The notes below the pieces were generated by a model, which did not search any database, was not told the DNA's origin, and was given only the letters and a program-made list of their open reading frames with translations. Below, piece by piece: positions 15,574-23,476 of a stretch of 26,778 nucleotides of DNA (position 1 is its first letter; each line of letters opens with the position of its first letter). The stretch comes from DASZBR01 sp033763845 (GTDB lineage: Bacteria; Pseudomonadota; Gammaproteobacteria; DASZBR01), in assembly GCA_033763845.1 (NCBI GenBank), contig JANRJR010000033.1, positions 1 to 26,778 on the forward strand. The letters are read 5' to 3'. Position numbers and translations under genes: made by a program.

Positions 15574-16744
15574 AACACGTGTTTCATTTGATTGGCAATC
15601 ACCATTGTTATTTGATGAGCAATTGACAGACGAAGAAAAATTAATTCAAAAAACGGCATACGATTACGCGCAAACCAAATTATTGCCTCGAATTACCAAA
15701 GCGTTTCGTGAAGAAAGTTTTGATAGAACCATTTTGCGCGAAATGGGTGAGTTAGGTTTTTTAGGTGCTACTTTAAAAGAGTACGGTTGTGCGGGTGTGA
15801 GTTATGTCAGTTATGGATTAATTGCGCGCGAAGTCGAACGCGTGGATTCTGCATTTCGTTCCGCTGCCAGTGTTCAGTCCTCTTTGATTATTTATCCAAT
15901 TTATATTTATGGTACGACGGCTCAGAAAGATAAATATTTGCCTAAGCTAGTTGCAGGCGAATGGGTTGGATCATTTTGTTTGACTGAGCCAAACCATGGG
16001 TCTGATCCAGCTGGCATGCAAACGAAAGCGAAAAAGGTTGCGGGCGGGTATGAAATTTCAGGCAGTAAGACATGGATTACGAATGCGTCTATTGCCGATG
16101 TATTTATCTTGTGGGCAAAAAATGATGACAATAAAATACAGGGTTTTATCTTAGAAAAAAGTATGAAAGGGTTGTCTACGGTTGCGATGCACAATAAATT
16201 TTCATTACGAGCGTCTCTAACGGGCGAAGTCTTTTTAGATAAAGTTTTTGTACCGGATGAGAATGTATTGGAAGAAGCAAAAGGATTAGGTGCGGCGATT
16301 CATTGTTTAGAAAATGCACGCTATGGTATTTCGTGGGGTGCGTTAGGTGCAGCAGAATTTTGTTTTCACACGGCGCGTAATTATGCATTAGAGCGAAAAC
16401 AATTTGATAAACCGTTGGCAGCCAATCAATTAATTCAATATAAACTTGCTGAAATGGAAACAAAAATTACCTTAGGGTTACAAGGATGTTTACGTTTAGG
16501 TCGACTAAAAGCAGAAAATAAAGCATCTACAGAAAGTGTTTCTATGATGAAACGTTATTCTACGATTACGGCATTGGATATTGCGCGAGAATCGCGAGAT
16601 ATCTTAGGTGGTAATGGCATTATGGATGAATATCATGTCATTAGACATGTCTTGAATTTAGAAACGGTTAAGACATACGAAGGTACCGCAGATATTCACG
16701 CTTTAATTTTGGGCGCAGGAATTACAGGTATTCCGGCATTTTAG
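15566..16744 (+). CDS. gcdH: Glutaryl-CoA dehydrogenase
   Basis: An FAD-dependent acyl-CoA dehydrogenase that converts glutaryl-CoA to crotonyl-CoA and CO2, the step where lysine and tryptophan catabolism converge. It has 392 aa. Strong matches to mitochondrial GCDH run along the protein: CLTEPNHGSDPAGMQ, GSKTWITNASIADVFI, NKFSLRASLTGEVFLD, ARYGISWGALGAAEFC, ARESRDILGGNGIMDEYHVI. The catalytic base is Glu372 in KTYEGTADIHALILG. Arg98 in FRSAASVQSS probably corresponds to the Arg that binds the distal carboxylate and sets glutaryl specificity. The start overlaps the ALDH gene by 8 bases, with AAGGA 10 bases upstream, indicating coupled expression. Confidence 0.95.
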   Translation: MTKTRVSFDWQSPLLFDEQLTDEEKLIQKTAYDYAQTKLLPRITKAFREESFDRTILREMGELGFLGATLKEYGCAGVSYVSYGLIAREVERVDSAFRSAASVQSSLIIYPIYIYGTTAQKDKYLPKLVAGEWVGSFCLTEPNHGSDPAGMQTKAKKVAGGYEISGSKTWITNASIADVFILWAKNDDNKIQGFILEKSMKGLSTVAMHNKFSLRASLTGEVFLDKVFVPDENVLEEAKGLGAAIHCLENARYGISWGALGAAEFCFHTARNYALERKQFDKPLAANQLIQYKLAEMETKITLGLQGCLRLGRLKAENKASTESVSMMKRYSTITALDIARESRDILGGNGIMDEYHVIRHVLNLETVKTYEGTADIHALILGAGITGIPAF

Positions 16745-16752
16745 GAGTTGAG

Positions 16753-17877
16753 ATGAAAAACGGTTTTTTACCCAATGTGGATCCACTTGAAAGATTACCT
16801 GCGCGATTCGCAGCGTGGGAAAATGTTGCGATTGAATTGCCTAAATTATTAGTAAGTCGTTTTGTACGGAAAACCATTGAATCGCTCCCGCCATTTCCAC
16901 TCGAACATTTAAAAAATACGCGACAAGTTGAACGCGCGATGCAAATTTTATCGTATGTAGGGCATGCGTATGTGTGGGGCGATAGACCTGTTGTGCAAAT
17001 CCTTCCTGCTGTATTAGCGCAACCGTGGTATGAAGTGTCACAAAAATTAAATCGTCCGCCGGTACTATCGTACGCGTCCTATGCCCTGCATAACTGGAAA
17101 AAGATTGATAAAACCGGCGAAGTGGAGTTGGGTAATATCGCATTAATTCAAAATTTTCTAGGGGGGATTGATGAAGAATGGTTTATTTTAGTTCATGTGG
17201 ATATTGAGCAAAAAGCCGTTCCCGCGTTAGAAAATTGCGTATTAGCGATCCAAGCGGTCAAACAAAAAGACAGCGAAAAATTGTTGAGTAGCTTGAAAAG
17301 TATTATGGTTGCGTTGGAAAAAATCTGTGATGTCATGGATAAAATGCCGCAGCATTGTGATCCGTATATTTATTATCATCGTGTCAGACCGTACATTCAT
17401 GGTTGGAAAAATCACCCTGAATTTCCGAATGGATTAATTTATGAAGGTGTAGCCGACTATCAAGGAAAGCCGCAACAATTTCGTGGCGAAACCGGGGCGC
17501 AAAGTGGAATCATTCCGTGCATGGATGGATTGTTGGGCATAACTCATGAAAATGATGAGTTGAAGTCATATTTGCAAGAAATGCGTTTATATATGCCGAA
17601 AGCGCATCGCACATTTTTAGAAAAAATTGAAAAGCAAAGTCGCGTGAGAAAATTTGTGAAGAAGTCCAATGATTCGGCGTTGAGAGAAGCTTATAATATG
17701 TGTGTTAAATTTGTGAATCGTTTCCGTCAAACACACTTGAGTTATGCTGCGAGTTACATTCAGCATCAACATCAAATGAGTTCAGGAAATCCGAATGCCG
17801 TAGGGACGGGTGGAACGCCATTTATGGCGTATTTAAAAAAACACAGAGAAGAAACAGAGAAATTTATATTGACATAA
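16753..17877 (+). CDS. Indoleamine 2,3-dioxygenase family protein
   Basis: A heme protein of the IDO family, 374 aa, predicted to open the indole ring of tryptophan to N-formylkynurenine. Similarity to human IDO1 extends over the whole protein: PPVLSYASYALHNWKK, RPYIHGWKNHPEFPNGLIYE, GAQSGIIPCMDGLLGI, EMRLYMPKAHRTFLEKIE, LREAYNMCVKFVNRFRQTHL, and GTGGTPFMAYLKKHREETEK. His328 aligns with the proximal heme ligand (human His346). Arg212 aligns with Arg231, while the Phe226 position is Tyr207. It follows gcdH by 8 bases with AGGAG ahead, so it belongs to the same transcription unit. No signal peptide is seen, so it is cytoplasmic. Activity on tryptophan is inferred from the family. Confidence 0.92.
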   Translation: MKNGFLPNVDPLERLPARFAAWENVAIELPKLLVSRFVRKTIESLPPFPLEHLKNTRQVERAMQILSYVGHAYVWGDRPVVQILPAVLAQPWYEVSQKLNRPPVLSYASYALHNWKKIDKTGEVELGNIALIQNFLGGIDEEWFILVHVDIEQKAVPALENCVLAIQAVKQKDSEKLLSSLKSIMVALEKICDVMDKMPQHCDPYIYYHRVRPYIHGWKNHPEFPNGLIYEGVADYQGKPQQFRGETGAQSGIIPCMDGLLGITHENDELKSYLQEMRLYMPKAHRTFLEKIEKQSRVRKFVKKSNDSALREAYNMCVKFVNRFRQTHLSYAASYIQHQHQMSSGNPNAVGTGGTPFMAYLKKHREETEKFILT

Positions 17878-17878
17878 T

Positions 17879-17949
17879 TGTCATCCCGATCGTAGCGAGG
17901 GATCTCCTAAATGGATAGCAGAAGATCCTTCGCTGCGCTCACGATGACA
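17879..17949. repeat. REP-like imperfect palindrome
   Basis: Two 27-base arms, 17879-17905 and 17923-17949, are reverse complements at 22 of 27 positions, separated by a 17-base loop. The left arm begins TGTCATCCCGATCG and ends GAGGGATCT; the right arm begins AGATCC and ends ACGATGACA. The pattern resembles small dispersed palindromes of the TCATCC...GGATCT type found in many bacterial genomes. It fills the gap between the dioxygenase and permease genes. As RNA it would form a long hairpin just upstream of the permease ribosome binding site. No T-tract follows either arm, so it is not a classical intrinsic terminator. Only one copy is in the window. Confidence 0.85.
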
Positions 17950-17951
17950 AC

Positions 17952-17956
17952 AAGAG
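17952..17956 (+). promoter_or_regulatory. Ribosome binding site of the permease
   Basis: AAGAG, 7 bases before ATG 17964 and only 3 bases after the palindrome. It favours ATG 17964 over the GTG one codon earlier. There is no room for a promoter between the repeat and this site. Confidence 0.45.
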
Positions 17957-17963
17957 ATGGGTG

Positions 17964-19502
17964 ATGCTGAAGCGAGATATTTCTACCGTAAATGTATTAG
18001 TCGCTGCCGCTGGTGGCATGATCGGATCAGGTTGGTTGTTCAGTCCGTTTATTTCTGCACAAATGGCAGGAAGCAACGCATTAATGTGTTGGATCATTGC
18101 TGCTGTGTTTATGTTATTTATTGCATTGCCATTATGTGAATTGGGAACGATGTATCCCATCTCGGGTGGTATGTCGAATTACCCGACATTCACTCACGGC
18201 AGAGAAGTGGGATTTATTTTTGGTTGGGTATCCTGGTTATCTTATGTGGTAATGACACCCATCGAAATTCAAGCGATTTTGCAGTACGCCAGTCAAGTTT
18301 TTCCGTATCTAGTCACTAAAGAAGATCATATTACAAAATTATCGTTATATGGTTATACAGTCGCGTTTGTAATCATGTCAGGCGTTGTATTATTAAATAC
18401 ATATGGCGTGAAGTTACTAGCAGAATGCAATAAATACGCGAGCATTATTAAATTTGCGATTCCCTCGCTTGCGATTATTAGCTTGTTATATTGTGCGCAC
18501 GGTGCGCAGACGTTTAGTAATATTAATATTGATCTCTCTGGTGCAAAACAGTGGGAAGCGATTTTTTCAGCTCTTTCATTAGGTGGTGTCGCATTTGGGT
18601 TTACGGGATTTCAAAATGGATTGATGTTGGCAGGAGAAGTGAAAAATCCTGAGCGAAATATTCCGATCGCAATATTAGGTGCGGTTGCGGTTGGGTTTGT
18701 GCTGTATTTTATGTTGCAGTTAAGTTTTATTGCCGCTGTGCCCAAATCTTTATTAGCTCACGGCTGGAGTGAATTAAGTTTCAAAGGAGACAGCGGACCT
18801 TTAGTTGGATTGACTCTATTATTAGGATTAACGGTTGTTGGATTATTATTGATGTTTGATGCGTGTTTTTCGCCATTTGGCACAACATTAGTGTATACCG
18901 CGGCAACTTCGCGAATTTTGTATGGCATGGCGTTGAACGATCATTTGCCCAAAATATTACTGAAAGTAAACCGCTATAAGATTCCATACATAACGTTATA
19001 TATTAATTTCTTTGTGGGATTATTGTCATTCTTGCCATTTCCCGGTTGGCAAAAAATGGTCGCGTTTTTATCGTCCGCCAGTATTTTGTCTTACGGAATA
19101 GGGCCCATTTGTTTGTTGGGGTTGCGTAAATTACAACCCGACATCAAGCGTCCGTTTAGATTGTCTTCAGCAATTTTAATTTCTTATATTGCATTTTCTG
19201 TATGTAATTTAATGTTGCTGTGGTGTGGGTTTTCTGTGCTATGGAAATTGTATGTTGCAGTGATAATTGGGTTGCTAATTAATTTAGCCTATCAGCGCAA
19301 AAGTATTTTTGAATGTACCAAAAGCTTGTATTGGTTTTTTGGGTATATGACGGGCCTATTACTGATATCACACATGGAATTTTTTACAGGAATGGCTGTA
19401 ATGATTCCCTATAGTATTGCGATGCTCTATTTATCGCAGCGTTGCTTGGAAGAAGTAGTGATTAAACAAAATGTAATACAGGATACAGAATTGGCGACTT
19501 AG
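17964..19502 (+). CDS. APC-family amino-acid permease
   Basis: An inner-membrane amino-acid transporter of 512 aa with about 12-14 hydrophobic segments. The first membrane helix carries the substrate-binding glycine motif (AAAGGMIGSGWLF). The conserved APC block after TM6, FTGFQNGLMLAGEVKNPERN, is clear. The overall layout resembles bacterial members such as aspartate and arginine/agmatine carriers, but the substrate cannot be read from sequence. Lying behind Lys/Trp catabolic genes, it may import their substrates; this is inference, and the palindrome between may separate expression. Its 3' end overlaps the oppositely oriented lpxC by 41 bases. Confidence 0.88.
   Translation: MLKRDISTVNVLVAAAGGMIGSGWLFSPFISAQMAGSNALMCWIIAAVFMLFIALPLCELGTMYPISGGMSNYPTFTHGREVGFIFGWVSWLSYVVMTPIEIQAILQYASQVFPYLVTKEDHITKLSLYGYTVAFVIMSGVVLLNTYGVKLLAECNKYASIIKFAIPSLAIISLLYCAHGAQTFSNINIDLSGAKQWEAIFSALSLGGVAFGFTGFQNGLMLAGEVKNPERNIPIAILGAVAVGFVLYFMLQLSFIAAVPKSLLAHGWSELSFKGDSGPLVGLTLLLGLTVVGLLLMFDACFSPFGTTLVYTAATSRILYGMALNDHLPKILLKVNRYKIPYITLYINFFVGLLSFLPFPGWQKMVAFLSSASILSYGIGPICLLGLRKLQPDIKRPFRLSSAILISYIAFSVCNLMLLWCGFSVLWKLYVAVIIGLLINLAYQRKSIFECTKSLYWFFGYMTGLLLISHMEFFTGMAVMIPYSIAMLYLSQRCLEEVVIKQNVIQDTELAT
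19462..19502. other. Convergent 3' overlap of permease and lpxC
   Basis: The last 41 bases of the permease (+) and lpxC (-) are shared, so both C termini are encoded by the same DNA on opposite strands. No hairpin with a T-run for a bidirectional terminator is visible in the overlap. Confidence 0.9.
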
Positions 19503-20370
19503 CTTCGTTGTCTTCAAACGTCACAATTTCGTAAGCGCTTGGATCGGCTAATAATTCACGCAATAATTGATTATTTAACGCATGACCTGATTTATAGCCT
19601 GAAAAAGCGCCAATGATAGAGCCTAATAGATACAAATCACCCACCGCATCAAGAATTTTATGTTTAACAAATTCGTCTTCGTAACGTAATCCACCGTCAT
19701 TGAGAATTCTGTATTCATCAATAACAATGGCGTTATCCATGGAAGCGCCTAACGCTAAATTGCGTGCGCGTAAATATTCGTATTCAGAAATAAATCCAAA
19801 GGTTCGTGCACGACTGACTTCTTTGACATAAGACGTTGTCGAAAAATCAATGCTGGCTTCTTGCGGTTTGCCGTGAAAAAGCGGGTGATTAAAATCAATC
19901 GAGAGCGAAACTTTAAATCCTTCATAGGGTTCGAATGTTGCCCATTTGTCATCAACACGAACAGTAATTTTACGTTTGATGCGAACAAACTTTTTTGGCG
20001 CATTTTGTTCTTTGATCCCAGCAGATTGTAAAACATATACAAATGGACCAGAGCTGCCATCCATAATGGGAATTTCTGCAGCATTAACATCAATATACGC
20101 ATTATCAATGCCGAGTCCTGCTAACGCAGACATTAAATGTTCAATCGTTGCAATGCGCGCACCATCTTTAATTAAACACGTTGACATTACCGTATCGCCC
20201 ACATTTTCTGGGCGAGCGGGAATGCAAACTGGCGTAGGCAAATCATTTCGATAAAATACAATACCTGTATTTTCAGGTGCAGGACGAAGCGTGAGAACCG
20301 TTGGTTCCCCCGTGTGCAGTCCAATGCCAGTTGCTTTAATTGCTGTTTGGAGTGTGCGCTGTTTGATCAT
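19462..20370 (-). CDS. lpxC: UDP-3-O-acyl-N-acetylglucosamine deacetylase
   Basis: Zinc metalloenzyme that deacetylates UDP-3-O-acyl-GlcNAc, the committed step of lipid A synthesis in the cytoplasm. It has 302 aa (E. coli 305). MIKQRTLQTAIKATGIGLHT is the N-terminal signature. The zinc ligands are His78 (in TIEHLMSALAGLGIDN), His237 and Asp241 (in EDEFVKHKILDAVGD). Glu77 and His263 (KSGHALNNQLL) are the catalytic pair. The start codon is 3 bases after the ftsZ stop, with GAGGAAG inside the ftsZ tail as ribosome binding site. The C terminus (PILYPVLHFV) differs from E. coli and lies in the overlap with the permease. Confidence 0.98.
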   Translation of the reverse strand: MIKQRTLQTAIKATGIGLHTGEPTVLTLRPAPENTGIVFYRNDLPTPVCIPARPENVGDTVMSTCLIKDGARIATIEHLMSALAGLGIDNAYIDVNAAEIPIMDGSSGPFVYVLQSAGIKEQNAPKKFVRIKRKITVRVDDKWATFEPYEGFKVSLSIDFNHPLFHGKPQEASIDFSTTSYVKEVSRARTFGFISEYEYLRARNLALGASMDNAIVIDEYRILNDGGLRYEDEFVKHKILDAVGDLYLLGSIIGAFSGYKSGHALNNQLLRELLADPSAYEIVTFEDNEAKSPILYPVLHFV

Positions 20371-20373
20371 CGA

Positions 20374-21507
20374 TTAAGCTTCTTCCTCTTGTCTTCGTAA
20401 GAAGGCAGGAATATCTAAGTAATCAATATCATGCGCATTTTGCGTTTCGATAGGCGCTTTGCTTGAAGACGCTTGTTTACGCAAAACGGTAGGGCGAGCT
20501 AATTCTGAATAATTAGGCTCTGCATCTGTTTTCGATAACATCACTGGTGGGTCTGTTAATTTTCCTAAACCGGTAACAATGATTGTGACACGTAATTCAT
20601 CTGTCATTTCAGGATCAATCGTTGTACCCACAACAACCGTTGCGCCTTCTTGTGACGCAATCGCTTGAATAACATTTCCGACTTCATCAAATTCACCGAT
20701 GGACATATCTAAGCCAGCAGTAATATTGACCAAAATACCTTTGGCGCCAGATAAATCAACATCTTCAAGTAACGGACTTGCAATGGCAGCTTCTGCAGCA
20801 GCACGTGCACGATTTTCACCGTTAGCAATTCCGGTTCCCATCATCGCCATGCCCATTTCAGACATAACAGTGCGAACGTCAGCAAAGTCAACGTTAATTA
20901 AACCCGGACGCGTAATTAATTCAGCGATACCTTGTACAGCACCGAGCAAAACATTGTTTGCGGCTTTAAATGCATTTAATAATGTTACGTTTTTGCCCAA
21001 TACGCTTAATAACTTATTGTTTGGAACAATAATTAATGAATCAACATGATGCGAAAGATTTTTAATGCCTTCTTCAGCAACGATCATTCTTTTTCGACCT
21101 TCGAAAGAGAAGGGCTTTGTAACAACGGCAACTGTCAAGATTCCCATTTCTTTAGCAAGTTGTGCAACAACGGGTGCGGCACCCGTTCCAGTTCCACCAC
21201 CCATGCCAGCTGTAATAAATAACATGTCGGTATCTTTTAAGTAATCTCTGATTTTGTCGCGATCGGCTTCGGCTGATTGACGACCAATTTCGGGATTTGC
21301 ACCTGCACCGAGACCGCGTGTAATTTCGTCACCCAATTGTAATTTGATTGGCGCGCCTGATTTATCCAGCGCTTGTTTATCTGTATTGGCATTCATGAAA
21401 ATAACGCCATCAATCTTTTGTTGCATCATGAAATTCACGGCATTGCTTCCACCGCCACCGACACCGATGACTTTTATGTTGGCATTTTGCTCGGTTGTAT
21501 TCGACAC
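20374..21507 (-). CDS. ftsZ: Cell division protein FtsZ (GTG start)
   Basis: Tubulin-like GTPase that forms the Z-ring. With the GTG start at 21507 it has 377 aa (E. coli 383). IKVIGVGGGGSNAVNFM begins the GTP-binding domain, the tubulin signature GGGTGTG is at 103-109, and the T7 loop NVDFADVR is at 205-212. A variable linker leads to the C-terminal peptide YLDIPAFLRRQ, which binds FtsA and ZipA. The frame is open upstream to 21558, but that start would overlap ftsA and add 17 foreign residues; the GAGGAG placed 7 bases before the GTG decides for the shorter form. Confidence 0.98.
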   Translation of the reverse strand: MSNTTEQNANIKVIGVGGGGSNAVNFMMQQKIDGVIFMNANTDKQALDKSGAPIKLQLGDEITRGLGAGANPEIGRQSAEADRDKIRDYLKDTDMLFITAGMGGGTGTGAAPVVAQLAKEMGILTVAVVTKPFSFEGRKRMIVAEEGIKNLSHHVDSLIIVPNNKLLSVLGKNVTLLNAFKAANNVLLGAVQGIAELITRPGLINVDFADVRTVMSEMGMAMMGTGIANGENRARAAAEAAIASPLLEDVDLSGAKGILVNITAGLDMSIGEFDEVGNVIQAIASQEGATVVVGTTIDPEMTDELRVTIIVTGLGKLTDPPVMLSKTDAEPNYSELARPTVLRKQASSSKAPIETQNAHDIDYLDIPAFLRRQEEEA

Positions 21508-21514
21508 GATTTTT

Positions 21515-21520
21515 CTCCTC
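21515..21520 (-). promoter_or_regulatory. Ribosome binding site that fixes the ftsZ GTG start
   Basis: GAGGAG on the minus strand, 7 bases before GTG 21507 and overlapping the ftsA TGA stop. It is one of the strongest ribosome binding sites in the window, in keeping with the high FtsZ demand. Confidence 0.75.
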
Positions 21521-22754
21521 AAAAATTCCCTTGAAACCAGCTTTTCATTCGTCCCCACATATCTTTAATTCCAGTTTGAGAGGGAATATCCATGCGACGA
21601 TCAAAAAGATGCTGTTTTCCTGATAATAATAAACCAACCGCTGTGGCATAGATAGGACTATGAATGACTTCACTGAGCCCTGTCGCGCCTTGCGGAATTC
21701 CTAAACGAACGGGCATTCTAAAAATATTTTCTGCCAATTCGAGTGCGCCCGGCATTAAAGATGCACCACCGGTCAAAACAATTCCGGAAGCAACAGAATC
21801 TTCAAATCCACTACGACGCAATTCAGCTTGGACTAAACGGAATAATTCTTCGTAACGTGGCTCAATGACTTCTGCGAGTGCGCGTTTAGACAATCGTCTA
21901 CGTGGACGATCGCCGACACCCGGGACTTCGATCATTTCTTCAGGATGTGCGATATCAACCAAAGCACATGCGTGTTTCAATTTAACTTCTTCTGCGCTCT
22001 GTGTAGGCGTACGTAATGCAACAGCAATATCATTGGTGACTTGATCACCTGCTATTGGAATAACTGCGGTATGACGAATAGAGCCTTCGTTAAATACGGC
22101 AATATCTGTCGTGCCACCACCAATATCGACTAAGCATACACCCAATTCTTTTTCATCTTCAGTTAAGACAGCATAACTGGAGGCCAATTGTTCTAAAACC
22201 ATATCTGAAACATCAATGCCACATTTCTTTACGCACTTTAAAATATTTTGTGCAGCGGAGAGTGCGCCTGTGACTAAATGTACGCGTGCTTCTAAACGTA
22301 CGCCAGACATTCCAATGGGTTCACGAATGCCTTCTTGTTGATCGATGATAAATTCTTGCGGAAGAACGTGTAAGATTTTTTGATCTGCAGGAATCGCAAC
22401 GGCACGGGCTGCGTCAATTACTCGCTCCACGTCGGTTTGAGTGACTTCAACGTCACGAATAGCAACAATCCCGTGAGAATTTAAACTGCGAATATGGCTT
22501 CCTGCGATCCCTGTGAAGGCAGAATGAATTTGGCAGCCTGCCATTAATTCCGCTTCTTCTATGGCTTGCTGAATGGATTGAACTGTTGCTTCAATGTTAA
22601 CCACTACACCACGTTTTAATCCCCGAGAGGGGTGAGAACCAATTCCGATGACTTCGATTTGATCATTAGCATTAAGTTCACCCACTAAGGTGACAATTTT
22701 TGAGGTACCGATGTCTAAAGCCACTATCAGATTACGTTCTGCACGTTTTGTCAT
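21519..22754 (-). CDS. ftsA: Cell division protein FtsA
   Basis: Actin-like ATPase that tethers FtsZ to the inner membrane. It has 411 aa from ATG 22754 (E. coli 420). The actin-fold motifs are VALDIGTSKIVTLVGEL (phosphate 1), CLVDIGGGTTDIAVF (phosphate 2) and SGIVLTGGASLMPGALEL (adenosine). The FtsA-specific 1C domain lies between about residues 85 and 165. The C terminus DMWGRMKSWFQGNF is an amphipathic membrane-targeting helix. The frame is open upstream to ATG 22775 inside ftsQ, but AAGGAG just before ATG 22754 and the family N terminus support the shorter form. Confidence 0.97.
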   Translation of the reverse strand: MTKRAERNLIVALDIGTSKIVTLVGELNANDQIEVIGIGSHPSRGLKRGVVVNIEATVQSIQQAIEEAELMAGCQIHSAFTGIAGSHIRSLNSHGIVAIRDVEVTQTDVERVIDAARAVAIPADQKILHVLPQEFIIDQQEGIREPIGMSGVRLEARVHLVTGALSAAQNILKCVKKCGIDVSDMVLEQLASSYAVLTEDEKELGVCLVDIGGGTTDIAVFNEGSIRHTAVIPIAGDQVTNDIAVALRTPTQSAEEVKLKHACALVDIAHPEEMIEVPGVGDRPRRRLSKRALAEVIEPRYEELFRLVQAELRRSGFEDSVASGIVLTGGASLMPGALELAENIFRMPVRLGIPQGATGLSEVIHSPIYATAVGLLLSGKQHLFDRRMDIPSQTGIKDMWGRMKSWFQGNF

Positions 22755-22756
22755 TT

Positions 22757-23476
22757 CTACTCCTTTGCTTTCCACTTTACGGCTAAACCATTGTTATATC
22801 GTAGGTCGATATATTCTACTGCATTCGTATTGTTGTCAAAGAGTTTAGGATAAATTTCTACAAATCTTTTTAAGCGTTGCATCACTTCATCTTTGCCTAA
22901 AACAATAGGAATTCCGTTGTTTAACTCGATCTCCCAGGCCTCATACGGACTGAGATTGATGGCAATAATTTTTAACCCCAGCGGTGCAATAATAGACGAC
23001 ATATTTTGATAGCCAGCCCATACATCGGTAGCATTGGAATCGGGTCCATAGAGCCACGGAAGTGAATTTAATTTTGATGGGAAAGAAGAGGGCGAAAAAA
23101 TTTGTCCCTGCAGATTAACTAATTTTGTTTTATCCCAGTGGGCGCCTGCATTTTGTTCGGTGATGTTGATAATTAATTTGTCGGGCCATTGACGTAAAAT
23201 ATTTACGTCTTTAATCCACGGTAAAGATAACAAAGATTTTTTTAAATCGTGAACATGTAAACGAATCATGCCCTGCGTTAAAAAAGGCGAAATGGCTTCT
23301 CGAAGTGAATCGTGATCAGTATATGCTTGCGCATCCACAATGCGAACAGAGCGAATGGGAAATGTATCAGGATTGCGTAATTTAACCACACACCATAAGA
23401 GAGTGAGTGAAAACAAAATAAACAGCGTAATTTTACGTCCCAATCGAGAAGACGTTTGTGCAACCGGTTTCCTCAT
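22757..23476 (-). CDS. ftsQ: Cell division protein FtsQ
   Basis: Bitopic inner-membrane divisome protein that joins FtsB and FtsL. It has 239 aa. A short basic cytoplasmic N terminus (MRKPVAQTSSRLGRK) is followed by one membrane helix (about 16-33). A POTRA domain starts at PIRSVRIVDAQAY and includes PWIKDVNILRQWPDKLIINI and TEQNAGAHW. The beta domain contains GIPIVLGKDEVMQRLKRF and ends near EYIDLRYNNGLAVKWK, which is typical. The start overlaps the ddl stop by 4 bases (ATGA). Confidence 0.94.
   Translation of the reverse strand: MRKPVAQTSSRLGRKITLFILFSLTLLWCVVKLRNPDTFPIRSVRIVDAQAYTDHDSLREAISPFLTQGMIRLHVHDLKKSLLSLPWIKDVNILRQWPDKLIINITEQNAGAHWDKTKLVNLQGQIFSPSSFPSKLNSLPWLYGPDSNATDVWAGYQNMSSIIAPLGLKIIAINLSPYEAWEIELNNGIPIVLGKDEVMQRLKRFVEIYPKLFDNNTNAVEYIDLRYNNGLAVKWKAKE
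22760..22765 (-). promoter_or_regulatory. Ribosome binding site that fixes the ftsA start
   Basis: AAGGAG on the minus strand inside the end of ftsQ, 5 bases before ATG 22754. It argues against the upstream in-frame ATG at 22775. Confidence 0.65.

Noticed and set aside
16176..16463. A minus-strand reading frame inside gcdH
   Set aside because: It is antisense to conserved dehydrogenase sequence, with no ribosome binding site and no family resemblance.
17879..17949. The palindrome as a rho-independent terminator
   Set aside because: No T-rich tract follows either arm on either strand and the loop is 17 bases long, so it does not fit a classical intrinsic terminator.
17879..17949. The palindrome as a CRISPR repeat or insertion sequence end
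   Set aside because: There is a single copy, no spacer pattern, and no transposase gene nearby.
19946..20254. A plus-strand reading frame inside lpxC
   Set aside because: It mirrors the codon pattern of lpxC on the other strand and covers its zinc-site region; there is no independent support.
21508..21558. An extended ftsZ start upstream of GTG 21507
   Set aside because: It would overlap the ftsA C terminus and add residues unlike any FtsZ; GAGGAG points to the GTG.
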